Part shown: piece by piece, positions 44,527-52,297 of the stretch
How the letters are laid out: each line of letters opens with the position of its first letter
Numbering within the stretch: the stretch's first letter is position 1
Origin: Lysobacterales bacterium
GTDB taxonomy: Bacteria; Pseudomonadota; Gammaproteobacteria; Xanthomonadales; Xanthomonadaceae
Direction: 5' to 3'
DNA: 64,000 bases
Assembly: GCA_017302135.1 (NCBI GenBank)
Contig: JAFLDZ010000017.1
Coordinates: 1 to 64,000 of the forward strand
Program-made: the position numbers and the translations under genes
The notes under the pieces: generated by a model
Told to the model about the DNA's origin: nothing
The model's database searches: none
The model's input: only the letters and a program-made list of their open reading frames with translations

Positions 44527-44615
44527 CGGCTAGAAAAGCCCTTTTGAATCAAGCACATAACGGCTGGAAAGAAAAAGTCCGTTTTCCAGCCGCCTTTCCT
44601 GCTGCTTTCCAGCCG
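44527..44615. repeat. Four CGGCTGGAAA boxes at the prophage left end
   Basis: CGGCTAGAAA (44527-44536), CGGCTGGAAA (44561-44570), then the opposite orientation TTTCCAGCCG (44583-44592) and TTTCCAGCCG (44606-44615). The second and third make a perfect 10-bp inverted repeat with a 12-nt loop. The four lie just upstream of the first prophage gene. Likely a repressor/Cox operator or a replication or attachment site. Confidence 0.55.
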
Positions 44616-44672
44616 TCCGATGAATAGTGTGTGTCTCGCCCGCTGCCATCGCAGCCTGTCGAGGAACACACC

Positions 44673-44906
44673 ATGCAAGAGCGCAACACAGCGCAGGCCG
44701 TCGCCGACGAGCCGCGCGCCTTCGATGAGACCCAACTCGCCCGACGCTGGGACATCTCCGTCCGCACGCTGCAGCAGTGGCGGCGGATGGGGATCGGGCC
44801 GATCTACCTGAAACTCGGCAACCGGGTCAGTTACCGCCGCGAAGACATCGAGCAGTACGAGCGACAGGCGCTGCGTCGCGGCACCGGCGAGCGTGCGTTC
44901 ACATGA
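44673..44906 (+). CDS. AlpA/excisionase-like HTH protein
   Basis: A 77-residue protein with one MerR-like helix-turn-helix: 'DETQLARRWDISVRTLQQWR' and 'GPIYLKLGNRVSYRREDIEQ', the usual pattern of phage AlpA/Xis proteins and HTH_17 domains. ATG 44673 follows GAGGAACACACC. The stop overlaps the next ATG (44903-44906). It sits behind the repeated boxes, its likely binding sites. Probably a regulator or excision factor of the prophage. Confidence 0.75.
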   Translation: MQERNTAQAVADEPRAFDETQLARRWDISVRTLQQWRRMGIGPIYLKLGNRVSYRREDIEQYERQALRRGTGERAFT

Positions 44907-45397
44907 GCGCCACGTCGATGAGTGAGTCCATGCACGCGTTGTCCGCGTTGGCGGATCTGTCCGTCGATCAGCTAACGGCGCTGGCGCCTCTTCAGACTCT
45001 CCGCGCTGTCGAGCACCTTGAGGCGGCGACTGCGGGGCTCGATGCCCTTCGTCGCAATCTCGACGCGGCGCTCGACGCGACTTACGGCGAGCGCATTCGC
45101 TGCGCGTGCGCAGAGGCGGACCAGGACGTGGACGTTGTCCACATCGATGCAGGCGAGGTGCGCCTTCGCGTCGAGATCGCCGAACAGGTGGTGTGGGATC
45201 AGACGCAGCTGGCCGCGATGGCTGCGCGTATCGCGAAAGGAGGCGAGCGTGTCGAGGCGTATCTCGACATCACCTATGACATCCCCGAGACACGTTGGTC
45301 GCAGTGGCCGCCCACCCTGCGCGCGTCGTTCGCCCGCGCGCGTCTTGCAACGCCTGGCGCACCGACGTATCGACTGAGTCCACGCGATCCCGTTTGA
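44903..45397 (+). CDS. prophage early protein, 164 aa
   Basis: A 164-residue protein coupled to the HTH gene by ATGA. Amphipathic helices at the start ('LADLSVDQLTALAPLQTLRA'), then a beta-rich 'VDVVHIDAGEVRLRVEIAEQ' region. No catalytic motif recognised. It lies in the early, regulatory/replication part of the prophage. Confidence 0.5.
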   Translation: MSATSMSESMHALSALADLSVDQLTALAPLQTLRAVEHLEAATAGLDALRRNLDAALDATYGERIRCACAEADQDVDVVHIDAGEVRLRVEIAEQVVWDQTQLAAMAARIAKGGERVEAYLDITYDIPETRWSQWPPTLRASFARARLATPGAPTYRLSPRDPV

Positions 45398-45504
45398 CGT
45401 GCGTGTGCGAGTTCACCGATGCGATCGGCTGGGCTTCGCCGTTGCGTCCATTCCCCTTTGCTTGACGACTGGTGCCGCTGACGGCACCGGCGCTGGAGAT
45501 CCAC

Positions 45505-45756
45505 ATGTCCCAAGACCCGATGCACACGCCTGCCGAGCCGATGGTCGATGCACGCACCGCGCATCAAGCGCTGTGCATTCCACTGCAGTGGCTGAACGAC
45601 AAAGCCCAGCGCCGAGCGCGCGGGATCCCGGCGTATCGGATCGGCCATCTGCTCCGATTTCGGCTGAGTGAGTTGGAACGATGGCGCGATCGCACCGCCA
45701 CCGTGATCGCGCCTGGACACGCGCAGCCTCCGGAGGCGGACGATGGCTGCGTCTGA
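45505..45756 (+). CDS. second small HTH protein
   Basis: An 83-residue protein with a helix-turn-helix: 'VDARTAHQALCIPLQWLNDK' and 'GIPAYRIGHLLRFRLSELER', similar to excisionase-type DNA-binding proteins. The stop falls 14 nt inside the following primase gene, so translation is probably coupled. Two such HTH genes in a row flank the 164-residue gene. A DNA-binding role is likely; the target is unknown. Confidence 0.6.
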   Translation: MSQDPMHTPAEPMVDARTAHQALCIPLQWLNDKAQRRARGIPAYRIGHLLRFRLSELERWRDRTATVIAPGHAQPPEADDGCV

Positions 45757-48049
45757 CAGGGGCGATCGCCACACGTCTGGTGCATCAATGTCGGCCTCCG
45801 GCGGCGACGACACGACCAACGCACTCCGCCTCGCGTTGCTCGAGCGCTTGGAGACGGTGCTGGCGTTCCTCTTTCCGGACGGCAAGACACGTCGCGGCAC
45901 ATTCCTGATCGGCGACGTCCTGGGAAGCGCCGGCAACAGTCTTGAGATCGTGCTCACGGGCGAGAAAGCAGGTCTGTGGATCGATCGCGCCGAGGGCAGC
46001 GGCGGCGACGTGTTCGATCTGATCGCCGCGCATTACCGGCTCGATGCGCGGTCCGAATTCCCTCGCGTGTTGGAGGAGGCCCGTCGCCTTCTGGGGCGCG
46101 CACCGTCGTCGCCACTGCCGAGGAACAAGCCGCACAAGCGACCGTCGACGGAACCCCTCGGTCCGGCGACGGCGCAATGGGAATACCGCGACATCGCCGG
46201 CCACCTGCTCGCCGTGGTGTATCGCTACGACCCGCCCGGCGGCAAGAAACAGTTCCGGCCGTGGGATGCGATGCGCCGCAAGTGGGCAGCACCGGTGCCA
46301 CGACCGCTGTACCACCAGCCGGGTATCGTCACCGCCGACACCATCGTGCTGGTCGAAGGCGAGAAATGCGCGCAGGCGCTGATCGACGCCGGCATTGTCG
46401 CCACCACGGCGATGCACGGCGCCAATGCGCCGGTCGAGAAGACTGACTGGACGCCGTTGGCCGGCAAGGCCGTACTCATCTGGCCAGACAAGGACACGCC
46501 CGGTTGGGACTACGCCGAACACGCTGCGCAAGCGATCCTGGCGGCGGGTGCGCGATCGTGCCGCGTCCTGTACCCACCCGAGGACAAACCGGAAGGCTGG
46601 GACGCAGCCGATGCGGTCGCCGAGGGTTTCGACGTCGACGGCTTCCTGCGCGCAGGCGCGTGCCTGCCCGTGGCGCCGCAGTCGCGGGAGGTGGACTTCG
46701 CCGGCCTGAACTGGCGCAGCGACGATGGCCTCGCCTCCGCCTTCACGCGCAGGCACGGCGAGGACTGGCGCTACTGCGCGGCCTGGGGCAAGTGGTTCGT
46801 CTGGACCGGGCAGCGCTGGAACGAGGACCGCACGCTGGGCGTGTTCAATCTGGTACGTCACGTCAGCCGGACAGCTTCTGAGCGTGCGGAGAAGCCGAGC
46901 GATCAGAACAAGCTCGCCAGCGCGGCGACCGTCGCGGCCGTCGAACGCCTGGCACGCAGCGACCGCACACACGCGGCCACCACCGAGGAGTGGGATGCCG
47001 ATCCGTGGGCGTTCAACACGCCCGGTGGAATCATCGACCTGCGCACAGGGCGGGTGTCCGCGCACCATCGCGGCGCGCGACAGACGCGACTGGCGACCGC
47101 GACGCCGCGCGGCGAGTGTCCGCGCTGGCGCGCATTCCTCGGCGATGTCACCGGCGGCGATGCCGATCTGCAAGCGTACCTGCAGCGGATGGCGGGGTAT
47201 TGCCTCACCGGATCGACCGATGCGCATGCGCTGTTCTTCCTCTACGGCACCGGCGCCAATGGCAAATCGGTGTTCGTGAACGTGCTCTCGACGATGCTTG
47301 GCGATTACGCCGCCAATGCGCCGATGGACACGTTCATGGAAGCGCGCGGCGATCGACATCCCACAGATCTGGCCGGACTGCGCGGTGCGCGCTTCGTCGC
47401 TTCGATCGAAACCGAGCAGGGCCGGCGCTGGAACGAATCGAAGGTCAAAGCCATCACTGGCGGCGACAAGGTTTCGGCGCGCTTCATGCGTCAGGACTTC
47501 TTCGAATACACGCCGCAGTTCAAGCTGGTGATCGCCGGCAACCACAAGCCCGCGATTCGCAACGTCGATGAAGCGATGAAGCGGCGCCTGCATTTGATTC
47601 CGTTCACAGTGACGATTCCGCCGGATCGTCGCGACGGCAAGCTGACCGAAAAGCTGCTGGCCGAACGCGACGGCGTGCTCGCCTGGGCGCTAGCCGGTTG
47701 CCTGCAGTGGCAGCGCACAGGGCTGCAGCCGCCCGCGAGCGTGGTGTCGGCGACCGAGGAATACTTCGAGGCCGAAGATGCGCAAGGGCAATGGATCGCC
47801 GAGCGCACCGAGCCGAGTCCCCATGCGTTCGCGCTGACCCGCGAGCTGTATCTCGACTGGAAAGATTGGGCCGATCTCAACGGTGAGTTCGTCGGTTCGA
47901 TCAAACGCTTCTCCGCCGACCTCAGCGCCCGCGGCTACCTCCAGAAACGTAACGGCACGGGTCAGCGTGGATTTGTCGGACTGCGCGTGCTGCCGCGACC
48001 CAACGCCTATGCACAGGCCATCGCTGGCCTGGACACCTTATCCCACTGA
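45743..48049 (+). CDS. P4-type primase/SF3 helicase
   Basis: A 768-residue replication protein. TOPRIM primase region: 'TIVLVEGEKCAQALIDAGIV' (about 200-220) and 'VLIWPDKDTPGWDYA' (about 244-258). D5-type N-terminal domain, then SF3 helicase with Walker A 'YGTGANGKSVFVNVLSTML' (about 502-520) and a DNA-binding tail. P4-alpha-like proteins prime and unwind at phage origins, so this element replicates on its own. ATG 45743 overlaps the previous gene; 45788 is an alternative. The closest arrays that could act as origin are at 44527 and 49437. Confidence 0.92.
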   Translation: MAASDRGDRHTSGASMSASGGDDTTNALRLALLERLETVLAFLFPDGKTRRGTFLIGDVLGSAGNSLEIVLTGEKAGLWIDRAEGSGGDVFDLIAAHYRLDARSEFPRVLEEARRLLGRAPSSPLPRNKPHKRPSTEPLGPATAQWEYRDIAGHLLAVVYRYDPPGGKKQFRPWDAMRRKWAAPVPRPLYHQPGIVTADTIVLVEGEKCAQALIDAGIVATTAMHGANAPVEKTDWTPLAGKAVLIWPDKDTPGWDYAEHAAQAILAAGARSCRVLYPPEDKPEGWDAADAVAEGFDVDGFLRAGACLPVAPQSREVDFAGLNWRSDDGLASAFTRRHGEDWRYCAAWGKWFVWTGQRWNEDRTLGVFNLVRHVSRTASERAEKPSDQNKLASAATVAAVERLARSDRTHAATTEEWDADPWAFNTPGGIIDLRTGRVSAHHRGARQTRLATATPRGECPRWRAFLGDVTGGDADLQAYLQRMAGYCLTGSTDAHALFFLYGTGANGKSVFVNVLSTMLGDYAANAPMDTFMEARGDRHPTDLAGLRGARFVASIETEQGRRWNESKVKAITGGDKVSARFMRQDFFEYTPQFKLVIAGNHKPAIRNVDEAMKRRLHLIPFTVTIPPDRRDGKLTEKLLAERDGVLAWALAGCLQWQRTGLQPPASVVSATEEYFEAEDAQGQWIAERTEPSPHAFALTRELYLDWKDWADLNGEFVGSIKRFSADLSARGYLQKRNGTGQRGFVGLRVLPRPNAYAQAIAGLDTLSH

Positions 48050-48080
48050 TCTCGACCCATTTCCTTTCGCCAAGGTCCGT

Positions 48081-48353
48081 ATGTCCACACTCGACGCACT
48101 CGAAGATGCTATCGCCGAATTTGAAGCCGAACACGGCCCCATTCCGCGCATCGAAACCGCACACGCGCTGTATGCCGATTTTTGCCGCTGGTCGCCGCGA
48201 ACCGGCGTGCCCGCGATCGGTATGAGCGCCTTCATCCGAACCCTCGCACGACGCGGCCATCTGCCCGTGCGCCTGCCTGACGGTACGCTCGGTTTCCTCG
48301 GCATCGCGCTGAAGGGCAACGTGCATGCGCAAGCCAGTCGCGTCGCGCTTTGA
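48081..48353 (+). CDS. small primase-linked protein, 90 aa
   Basis: A 90-residue protein starting 31 nt after the primase stop: 'MSTLDALEDAIAEFEAEHGP' then 'TAHALYADFCRWSPRTGVPA' and 'MSAFIRTLARRGHLPVRLPD'. The second half resembles the winged-helix tail often found at the end of phage primases (a 'xxFxxxLxxxG' DNA-contact pattern). It may be a detached primase C-domain (inference). No further family match. Confidence 0.5.
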   Translation: MSTLDALEDAIAEFEAEHGPIPRIETAHALYADFCRWSPRTGVPAIGMSAFIRTLARRGHLPVRLPDGTLGFLGIALKGNVHAQASRVAL

Positions 48354-48360
48354 CGGGGGG

Positions 48361-48457
48361 GTCTGACACATTTGACTTGACTCATGGTTATCCCTGCATG
48401 TGCGCGCGCACACGCGCGTGTAAGAAATAACCATGAGCTAAGACAAATGTGTCAGAC
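48361..48457. repeat. 97-bp nested inverted repeat
   Basis: Outer arms GTCTGACACATTTG (48361-48374) and CAAATGTGTCAGAC (48444-48457) are perfect complements. An inner pair CTCATGGTTAT (48381-48391) and ATAACCATGAG (48427-48437) continues the stem. The loop contains another GC palindrome ACACGCGCGTGT (48410-48421). It lies between the primase genes and the next operon. It may be a structured RNA, a terminator-like block, or a replication site. Confidence 0.6.
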
Positions 48458-48527
48458 CGGCCGCGAACCCGATCTCCCGACAGGTGCTTTCGCATCGCAC
48501 TATCGAACTCAATTCTCTCCAATAGCA

Positions 48528-48626
48528 ATGGACATCATGAAATCGCAGTCGTCTCAATCGACCCTCCTTACTCTTGACCTCGGTACCACCATGGGCTCGG
48601 CGATCACGCAAGAGCGTGCGGCATGA
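48528..48626 (+). CDS. 32-aa truncated RuvC-like leader ORF
   Basis: A 32-residue frame containing 'TLLTLDLGTTMGSAIT', the first strand-and-loop of an RNase H/RuvC-like fold as found in longer phage proteins that begin LTLDLGTTTGW. Here it stops after about 15 more residues, and its stop overlaps the next ATG (48623-48626). It may be what is left of a deleted gene kept as a translational leader. ATG 48537 is an alternative start. Confidence 0.4.
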   Translation: MDIMKSQSSQSTLLTLDLGTTMGSAITQERAA

Positions 48627-49108
48627 CCGTGTGGACATTCGATGAGGTCGAGTACCGCTTCCACGAAGCAGCCGTAACGTCGCACCGCCTTCCGCCGGCA
48701 CGCGTCGCCGGCTACGTCACGATGTGGCCCGAGATTGCCCGCCAATCGTGGGAGGGCTATGCAGACGAGCTGACGATCCTGCGCATCCCGGCGACGCCTG
48801 TGGCCATCGACAACCTGATCGAAACCACACGCTGGCTGCTGTGGCTCGACGAGTCGCAGCGTCGTCTGGTGTGGGCACGCGCCCGCTACGTGCCGTGGAA
48901 AGTGATCTGCAAGCAACTCGGCTGCGCGCGGCCGACTGCGTGGCGTCGCTGGCGACATGCGCTGACGCTGATCGTGGTCGAACTCAACGGGCAACCACCA
49001 CGCATCGCAGACGAAATCGCAGCGTCGCGCAACGTGACGCAAGCGGTCGCGAGTGAAGCGGCGGGATCGCAAAACCCCTGCGAGACGCATGCAACAACAG
49101 CCCCGTGA
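48623..49108 (+). CDS. DUF6362 family phage protein
   Basis: A 161-residue protein with the DUF6362 pattern 'LPPARVAGYVTMWPEIARQS', 'ATPVAIDNLIETTRWLLWLD' and 'RLVWARARYVPWKVICKQLG' followed by an HTH-like 'CARPTAWRRWRHAL'. Proteins of this family lie between replication and packaging genes of lambda-like phages and their function is unknown; DNA binding is plausible. Coupled to the short leader ORF by ATGA. Confidence 0.75.
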   Translation: MTVWTFDEVEYRFHEAAVTSHRLPPARVAGYVTMWPEIARQSWEGYADELTILRIPATPVAIDNLIETTRWLLWLDESQRRLVWARARYVPWKVICKQLGCARPTAWRRWRHALTLIVVELNGQPPRIADEIAASRNVTQAVASEAAGSQNPCETHATTAP

Positions 49109-49601
49109 TCGGAGTACTTTATCCCCATGCTGACGCGACGACCCTCAGGCACCCATCGACGCTTTCCGATGGTGCTTGCGGCGAGGATGGATGCATCGCA
49201 CGAAATCGTAGCGCGTCGTAACGTGACGCGACGTGACGAAACCAGTCGCATTGCAGCGTGTTTCGATGTGGATTTGCAGGCTGTTTTCGCATCGCCACCG
49301 ATGTAGTCTTTGCGCCATCACATCGCTGACCCACGAGGACAGATGTAGACCCAGAAGGTCTACGGGTCCTTCCTGCGACCCTGCCTGAGCGGGGGGCAGC
49401 GCCGCAGAACCTCGCTAGTGTCAGCACACGAATTGAGGTTTGCAGGGTTTGCACGGTTTGCGGTTTGCACCCGCCGGTTTGCACTTCGCGGTTTGCACCG
49501 CGCAATTTGAATACCACCTTTCTCTAGCCCATCGGCCATCACGTTCGCGTCCCCCCCTGTTCCCGGGCGCGATGGTCGGTGGGCTTCTTTTCGAGTCCAC
49601 G
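49109..49601. other. Intergenic region with direct repeats
   Basis: About 490 bp before the first methyltransferase. It contains six GGTTTGC(A) repeats (49437-49497), a short hairpin TGTAGACC/GGTCTAC near 49345, and no convincing gene. The reading frames through it are shadows with repetitive residues. Confidence 0.5.
49437..49497 (+). repeat. GGTTTGCA direct-repeat (iteron-like) array
   Basis: GGTTTGCA at 49437, 49446, 49462, 49476 and 49490 plus GGTTTGC at 49455; start-to-start spacings 9, 9, 7, 14, 14. Same orientation throughout. Regular head-to-tail copies of an 8-mer suggest cooperative protein binding, as in replication iterons or phage packaging/partition sites. The ParB-like domains of the next two genes are possible, but unproven, partners. 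Confidence 0.6.
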
Positions 49602-51050
49602 ATGCCCAACGCCCTCACCGTCGAGACCCGCCGGGTCGAGGCGCTGATTCCTTACGCGAGGAATCCAAGAACGCACAGCGACGCGCAGATTGCGCAACTC
49701 GCGGCGAGCATCGTGGAGTTCGGCTGGACCAATCCGATCTTGGTCGATGGCGAGAACGGCGTGATCGCCGGCCACGGTCGGCTGCTCGCCGCACGCAAGC
49801 TCGGCATGACCGAGGTGCCGGTGATCGAATTGGCGCACCTCACGTCGGCGCAGAAGCGCGCGCTGGTCATCGCCGACAACCGCCTCGCGCTCGACGCCGG
49901 CTGGGATGAGGCGATGCTGGTGCTGGAACTGGCGGAGCTTGCGGACATCGGGTTCGAGCTGGATCTGACCGGCTTCTCGGCGAACGAAATCGAACGACTG
50001 CTCGATGCGGTTGAAACCAGCGACTCGGCCAACACGTCTGATGCGTCCGATGCCAACGAGGACGAGGACAATGAAGGCGACGACGGCAACGACGGGGACA
50101 GCGATTCCGCATCGCTCGCCGATCCTGTCTCCCGCGTCGGCGATGTGTGGATGATAGGCAAGCATCGACTGATCTGCGGCGACGCTGCCGATCCGACAGT
50201 GGTTGCGGCGCTGATGCGCGGCGAGACTGCGCACCTGTGCATCACCTCGCCGCCGTATGGCCAGCAGCGCGACTACGCCAGCGGCGGAATCGGCGATTGG
50301 GACACGCTCATGCGCGGGGTCTTCGGTGCCGCACGCGCTGCGCTGCACGACGACGCACAACTGCTGGTCAATCTGGGCCTCGTCCACGACGACAACGAAG
50401 TCCAGACGTATTGGGATGGCTGGACCACGTGGATGCGCGCGCAGGGCTGGCGGCGTTTTGGCTGGTATGTCTGGGACCAGGGTCCGGGGCTGCCCGGCGA
50501 CTGGCGCGGACGTCTAGCCCCGAGCTTCGAGTTCGTCTTCCACTTCAATCGCAGCAACCGGAAGCCGAACAAGATCGTGCCGTGCAAGTTCGCGGGGCAG
50601 GATATTCACTTGCGCGCCGATGGCTCCTCCACCGCCTTGCGCGGCAAGGACGGCGGCGCGCTGAACTGGGCGCATGCGAACCAGCCGACGCAGGACATGC
50701 GGATTCCCGATTCGGTGATTCGCGTCATGCGCCACAAGGGCAAGCTCGGAGGCGGCATCGACCATCCGGCGGTGTTCCCGATTGCGCTGCCACAGTTCGT
50801 TATCGAGACATACACCGATGCGGGCGAACTGGTGTACGAACCCTTTGGCGGCAGCGGCACCACTCTGCTGGCCTGCGAGCGCACCGGCCGGATCTGTCGC
50901 GCGGTGGAGATCGCCACCGAGTACGTCGATGTCGCGATCAAGCGCGTGCGCCAGCAGATTCCGAGTCTGCCGATCACGCTCGAAGCGACCGGCCAGTCCT
51001 TCGACGCGGTCGCGGCCGAACGCCGCAATACTGCGCGGGCGGCGGCATGA
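49602..51050 (+). CDS. ParB-domain N4/N6 DNA methyltransferase
   Basis: A 482-residue protein. ParB/Srx-like N-terminal domain (about 1-110: 'LIPYARNPRTHSDAQIAQLA', 'IAGHGRLLAARKLG'), an acidic linker rich in Asp/Glu/Ser, then a beta-class methyltransferase with catalytic TSPPY (about 214-218) and SAM motif FGGSGTT near 414. SPPY suggests N4-cytosine or N6-adenine modification. The order SPPY first, then FxGxG, is beta-class. It overlaps the next gene by ATGA. Probably phage-encoded protection against host restriction; no cognate nuclease is visible. Confidence 0.9.
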   Translation: MPNALTVETRRVEALIPYARNPRTHSDAQIAQLAASIVEFGWTNPILVDGENGVIAGHGRLLAARKLGMTEVPVIELAHLTSAQKRALVIADNRLALDAGWDEAMLVLELAELADIGFELDLTGFSANEIERLLDAVETSDSANTSDASDANEDEDNEGDDGNDGDSDSASLADPVSRVGDVWMIGKHRLICGDAADPTVVAALMRGETAHLCITSPPYGQQRDYASGGIGDWDTLMRGVFGAARAALHDDAQLLVNLGLVHDDNEVQTYWDGWTTWMRAQGWRRFGWYVWDQGPGLPGDWRGRLAPSFEFVFHFNRSNRKPNKIVPCKFAGQDIHLRADGSSTALRGKDGGALNWAHANQPTQDMRIPDSVIRVMRHKGKLGGGIDHPAVFPIALPQFVIETYTDAGELVYEPFGGSGTTLLACERTGRICRAVEIATEYVDVAIKRVRQQIPSLPITLEATGQSFDAVAAERRNTARAAA

Positions 51051-52297
51051 GCTGGGTCGCCGACAAGATCGAGCACTGGCCGCTGTCGCGGCTGTTGCCA
51101 TACGCGAAGAACGCACGCACTCACTCGGACGAACAGGTCGCGCAGATCGCAGCCTCAATCGTCGAGTTCGGATTCACGAACCCGATTTTAGTCGGGAGCG
51201 ATGGCGTGATCGTCGCCGGTCACGGCCGACTGGCCGCTGCCCGGAAACTTGGTCTGGATGGTGTGCCGGTGGTGGTGCTCGATCATCTTTCGCCGACGCA
51301 ACGTCGCGCGCTCGTCATCGCGGACAACCGCATCGCCGAAAACGCCGACTGGGACGACGCCATGCTGCGCACCGAACTGGAGGCATTGCAGGAAGACGGC
51401 TTCGACCTGGACCTGACCGGCTTCGATCCGGACGCGCTCGCCGAACTGATGGCGGGCGAAGAAACCGACCAATCCGGCGAAGTCGACGACGACGATGTGC
51501 CCGACGACGAGACCGTCACGGTCTCTCGACCGGGCGATCTGTGGCAGCTCGGCGAACACCGCGTGCTGTGCGGCGACGCCACCGACGCGGCGAACTACGT
51601 GCGATTGCTGGCAGGCGAAACGGCGGACATGGTCTTCATCGATCCGCCATACAACGTGAACTATGCCAACAGCGCCAAAGACAAACTGCGCGGCAAGGAC
51701 CGCGCGATCCTCAACGACAACCTCGGCGAGCGCTTTTACGAGTTCCTGCTCGCGGCATTGACACCAACGTTGGCGCATTGTCGCGGCGCGATCTACATCG
51801 CGATGTCATCGAGCGAACTGGACGTGCTGCAGGCCGCATTCCGCGCCGCAGGCGGCCACTGGTCGACGTTCGTGATTTGGGCGAAGAACACGTTCACGCT
51901 TGGCCGTGCCGACTACCAGCGCCAGTACGAACCGCTCCTCTATGGCTGGCCAGAAGGCGCGCAGCGCCACTGGTGCGGCGACCGTGACCAGGGTGACGTC
52001 TGGCATATCAAGAAGCCGCAGCGCAACGACCTGCATCCGACGATGAAGCCGGTCGAACTCGTCGAGCGATGCATCCGCAATTCGAGCCGGCCCGGCGACG
52101 TGGTGCTCGATGGCTTCGGAGGATCGGGGACGACCCTGATCGCCGCGCACAAGAGCGGCCGGCGCTCGCGGCTGATGGAACTCGATCCGAAGTACGTCGA
52201 TGTGATCGTGCGCCGTTGGCAGACCTGGAGCGGCGAGCAGGCGGTGCGCGAGGACGATGGCATGGTCTTCGACACACTGGCAGATGCGGCGAAGTGA
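51047..52297 (+). CDS. ParB-domain N6-adenine DNA methyltransferase
   Basis: A 416-residue paralogue of the preceding gene. ParB-like domain (1-105: 'LLPYAKNARTHSDEQVAQIA', 'VAGHGRLAAARKLG'), acidic linker, methyltransferase with 'FIDPPYNVNY' (about 195-204; DPPY of N6-adenine enzymes) and FGGSGTT near 357. The start at 51047 overlaps the previous stop and its own stop overlaps the next gene's GTG. Divergent in the catalytic motif (DPPY versus SPPY), so the two tandem enzymes probably modify different targets. Confidence 0.92.
   Translation: MSWVADKIEHWPLSRLLPYAKNARTHSDEQVAQIAASIVEFGFTNPILVGSDGVIVAGHGRLAAARKLGLDGVPVVVLDHLSPTQRRALVIADNRIAENADWDDAMLRTELEALQEDGFDLDLTGFDPDALAELMAGEETDQSGEVDDDDVPDDETVTVSRPGDLWQLGEHRVLCGDATDAANYVRLLAGETADMVFIDPPYNVNYANSAKDKLRGKDRAILNDNLGERFYEFLLAALTPTLAHCRGAIYIAMSSSELDVLQAAFRAAGGHWSTFVIWAKNTFTLGRADYQRQYEPLLYGWPEGAQRHWCGDRDQGDVWHIKKPQRNDLHPTMKPVELVERCIRNSSRPGDVVLDGFGGSGTTLIAAHKSGRRSRLMELDPKYVDVIVRRWQTWSGEQAVREDDGMVFDTLADAAK

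Noticed and set aside
45785..47593. Long minus-strand frame opposite the primase
   Set aside because: Composition is Arg/Ala/Val shadow with no domain; the plus strand has clear TOPRIM and SF3 motifs.
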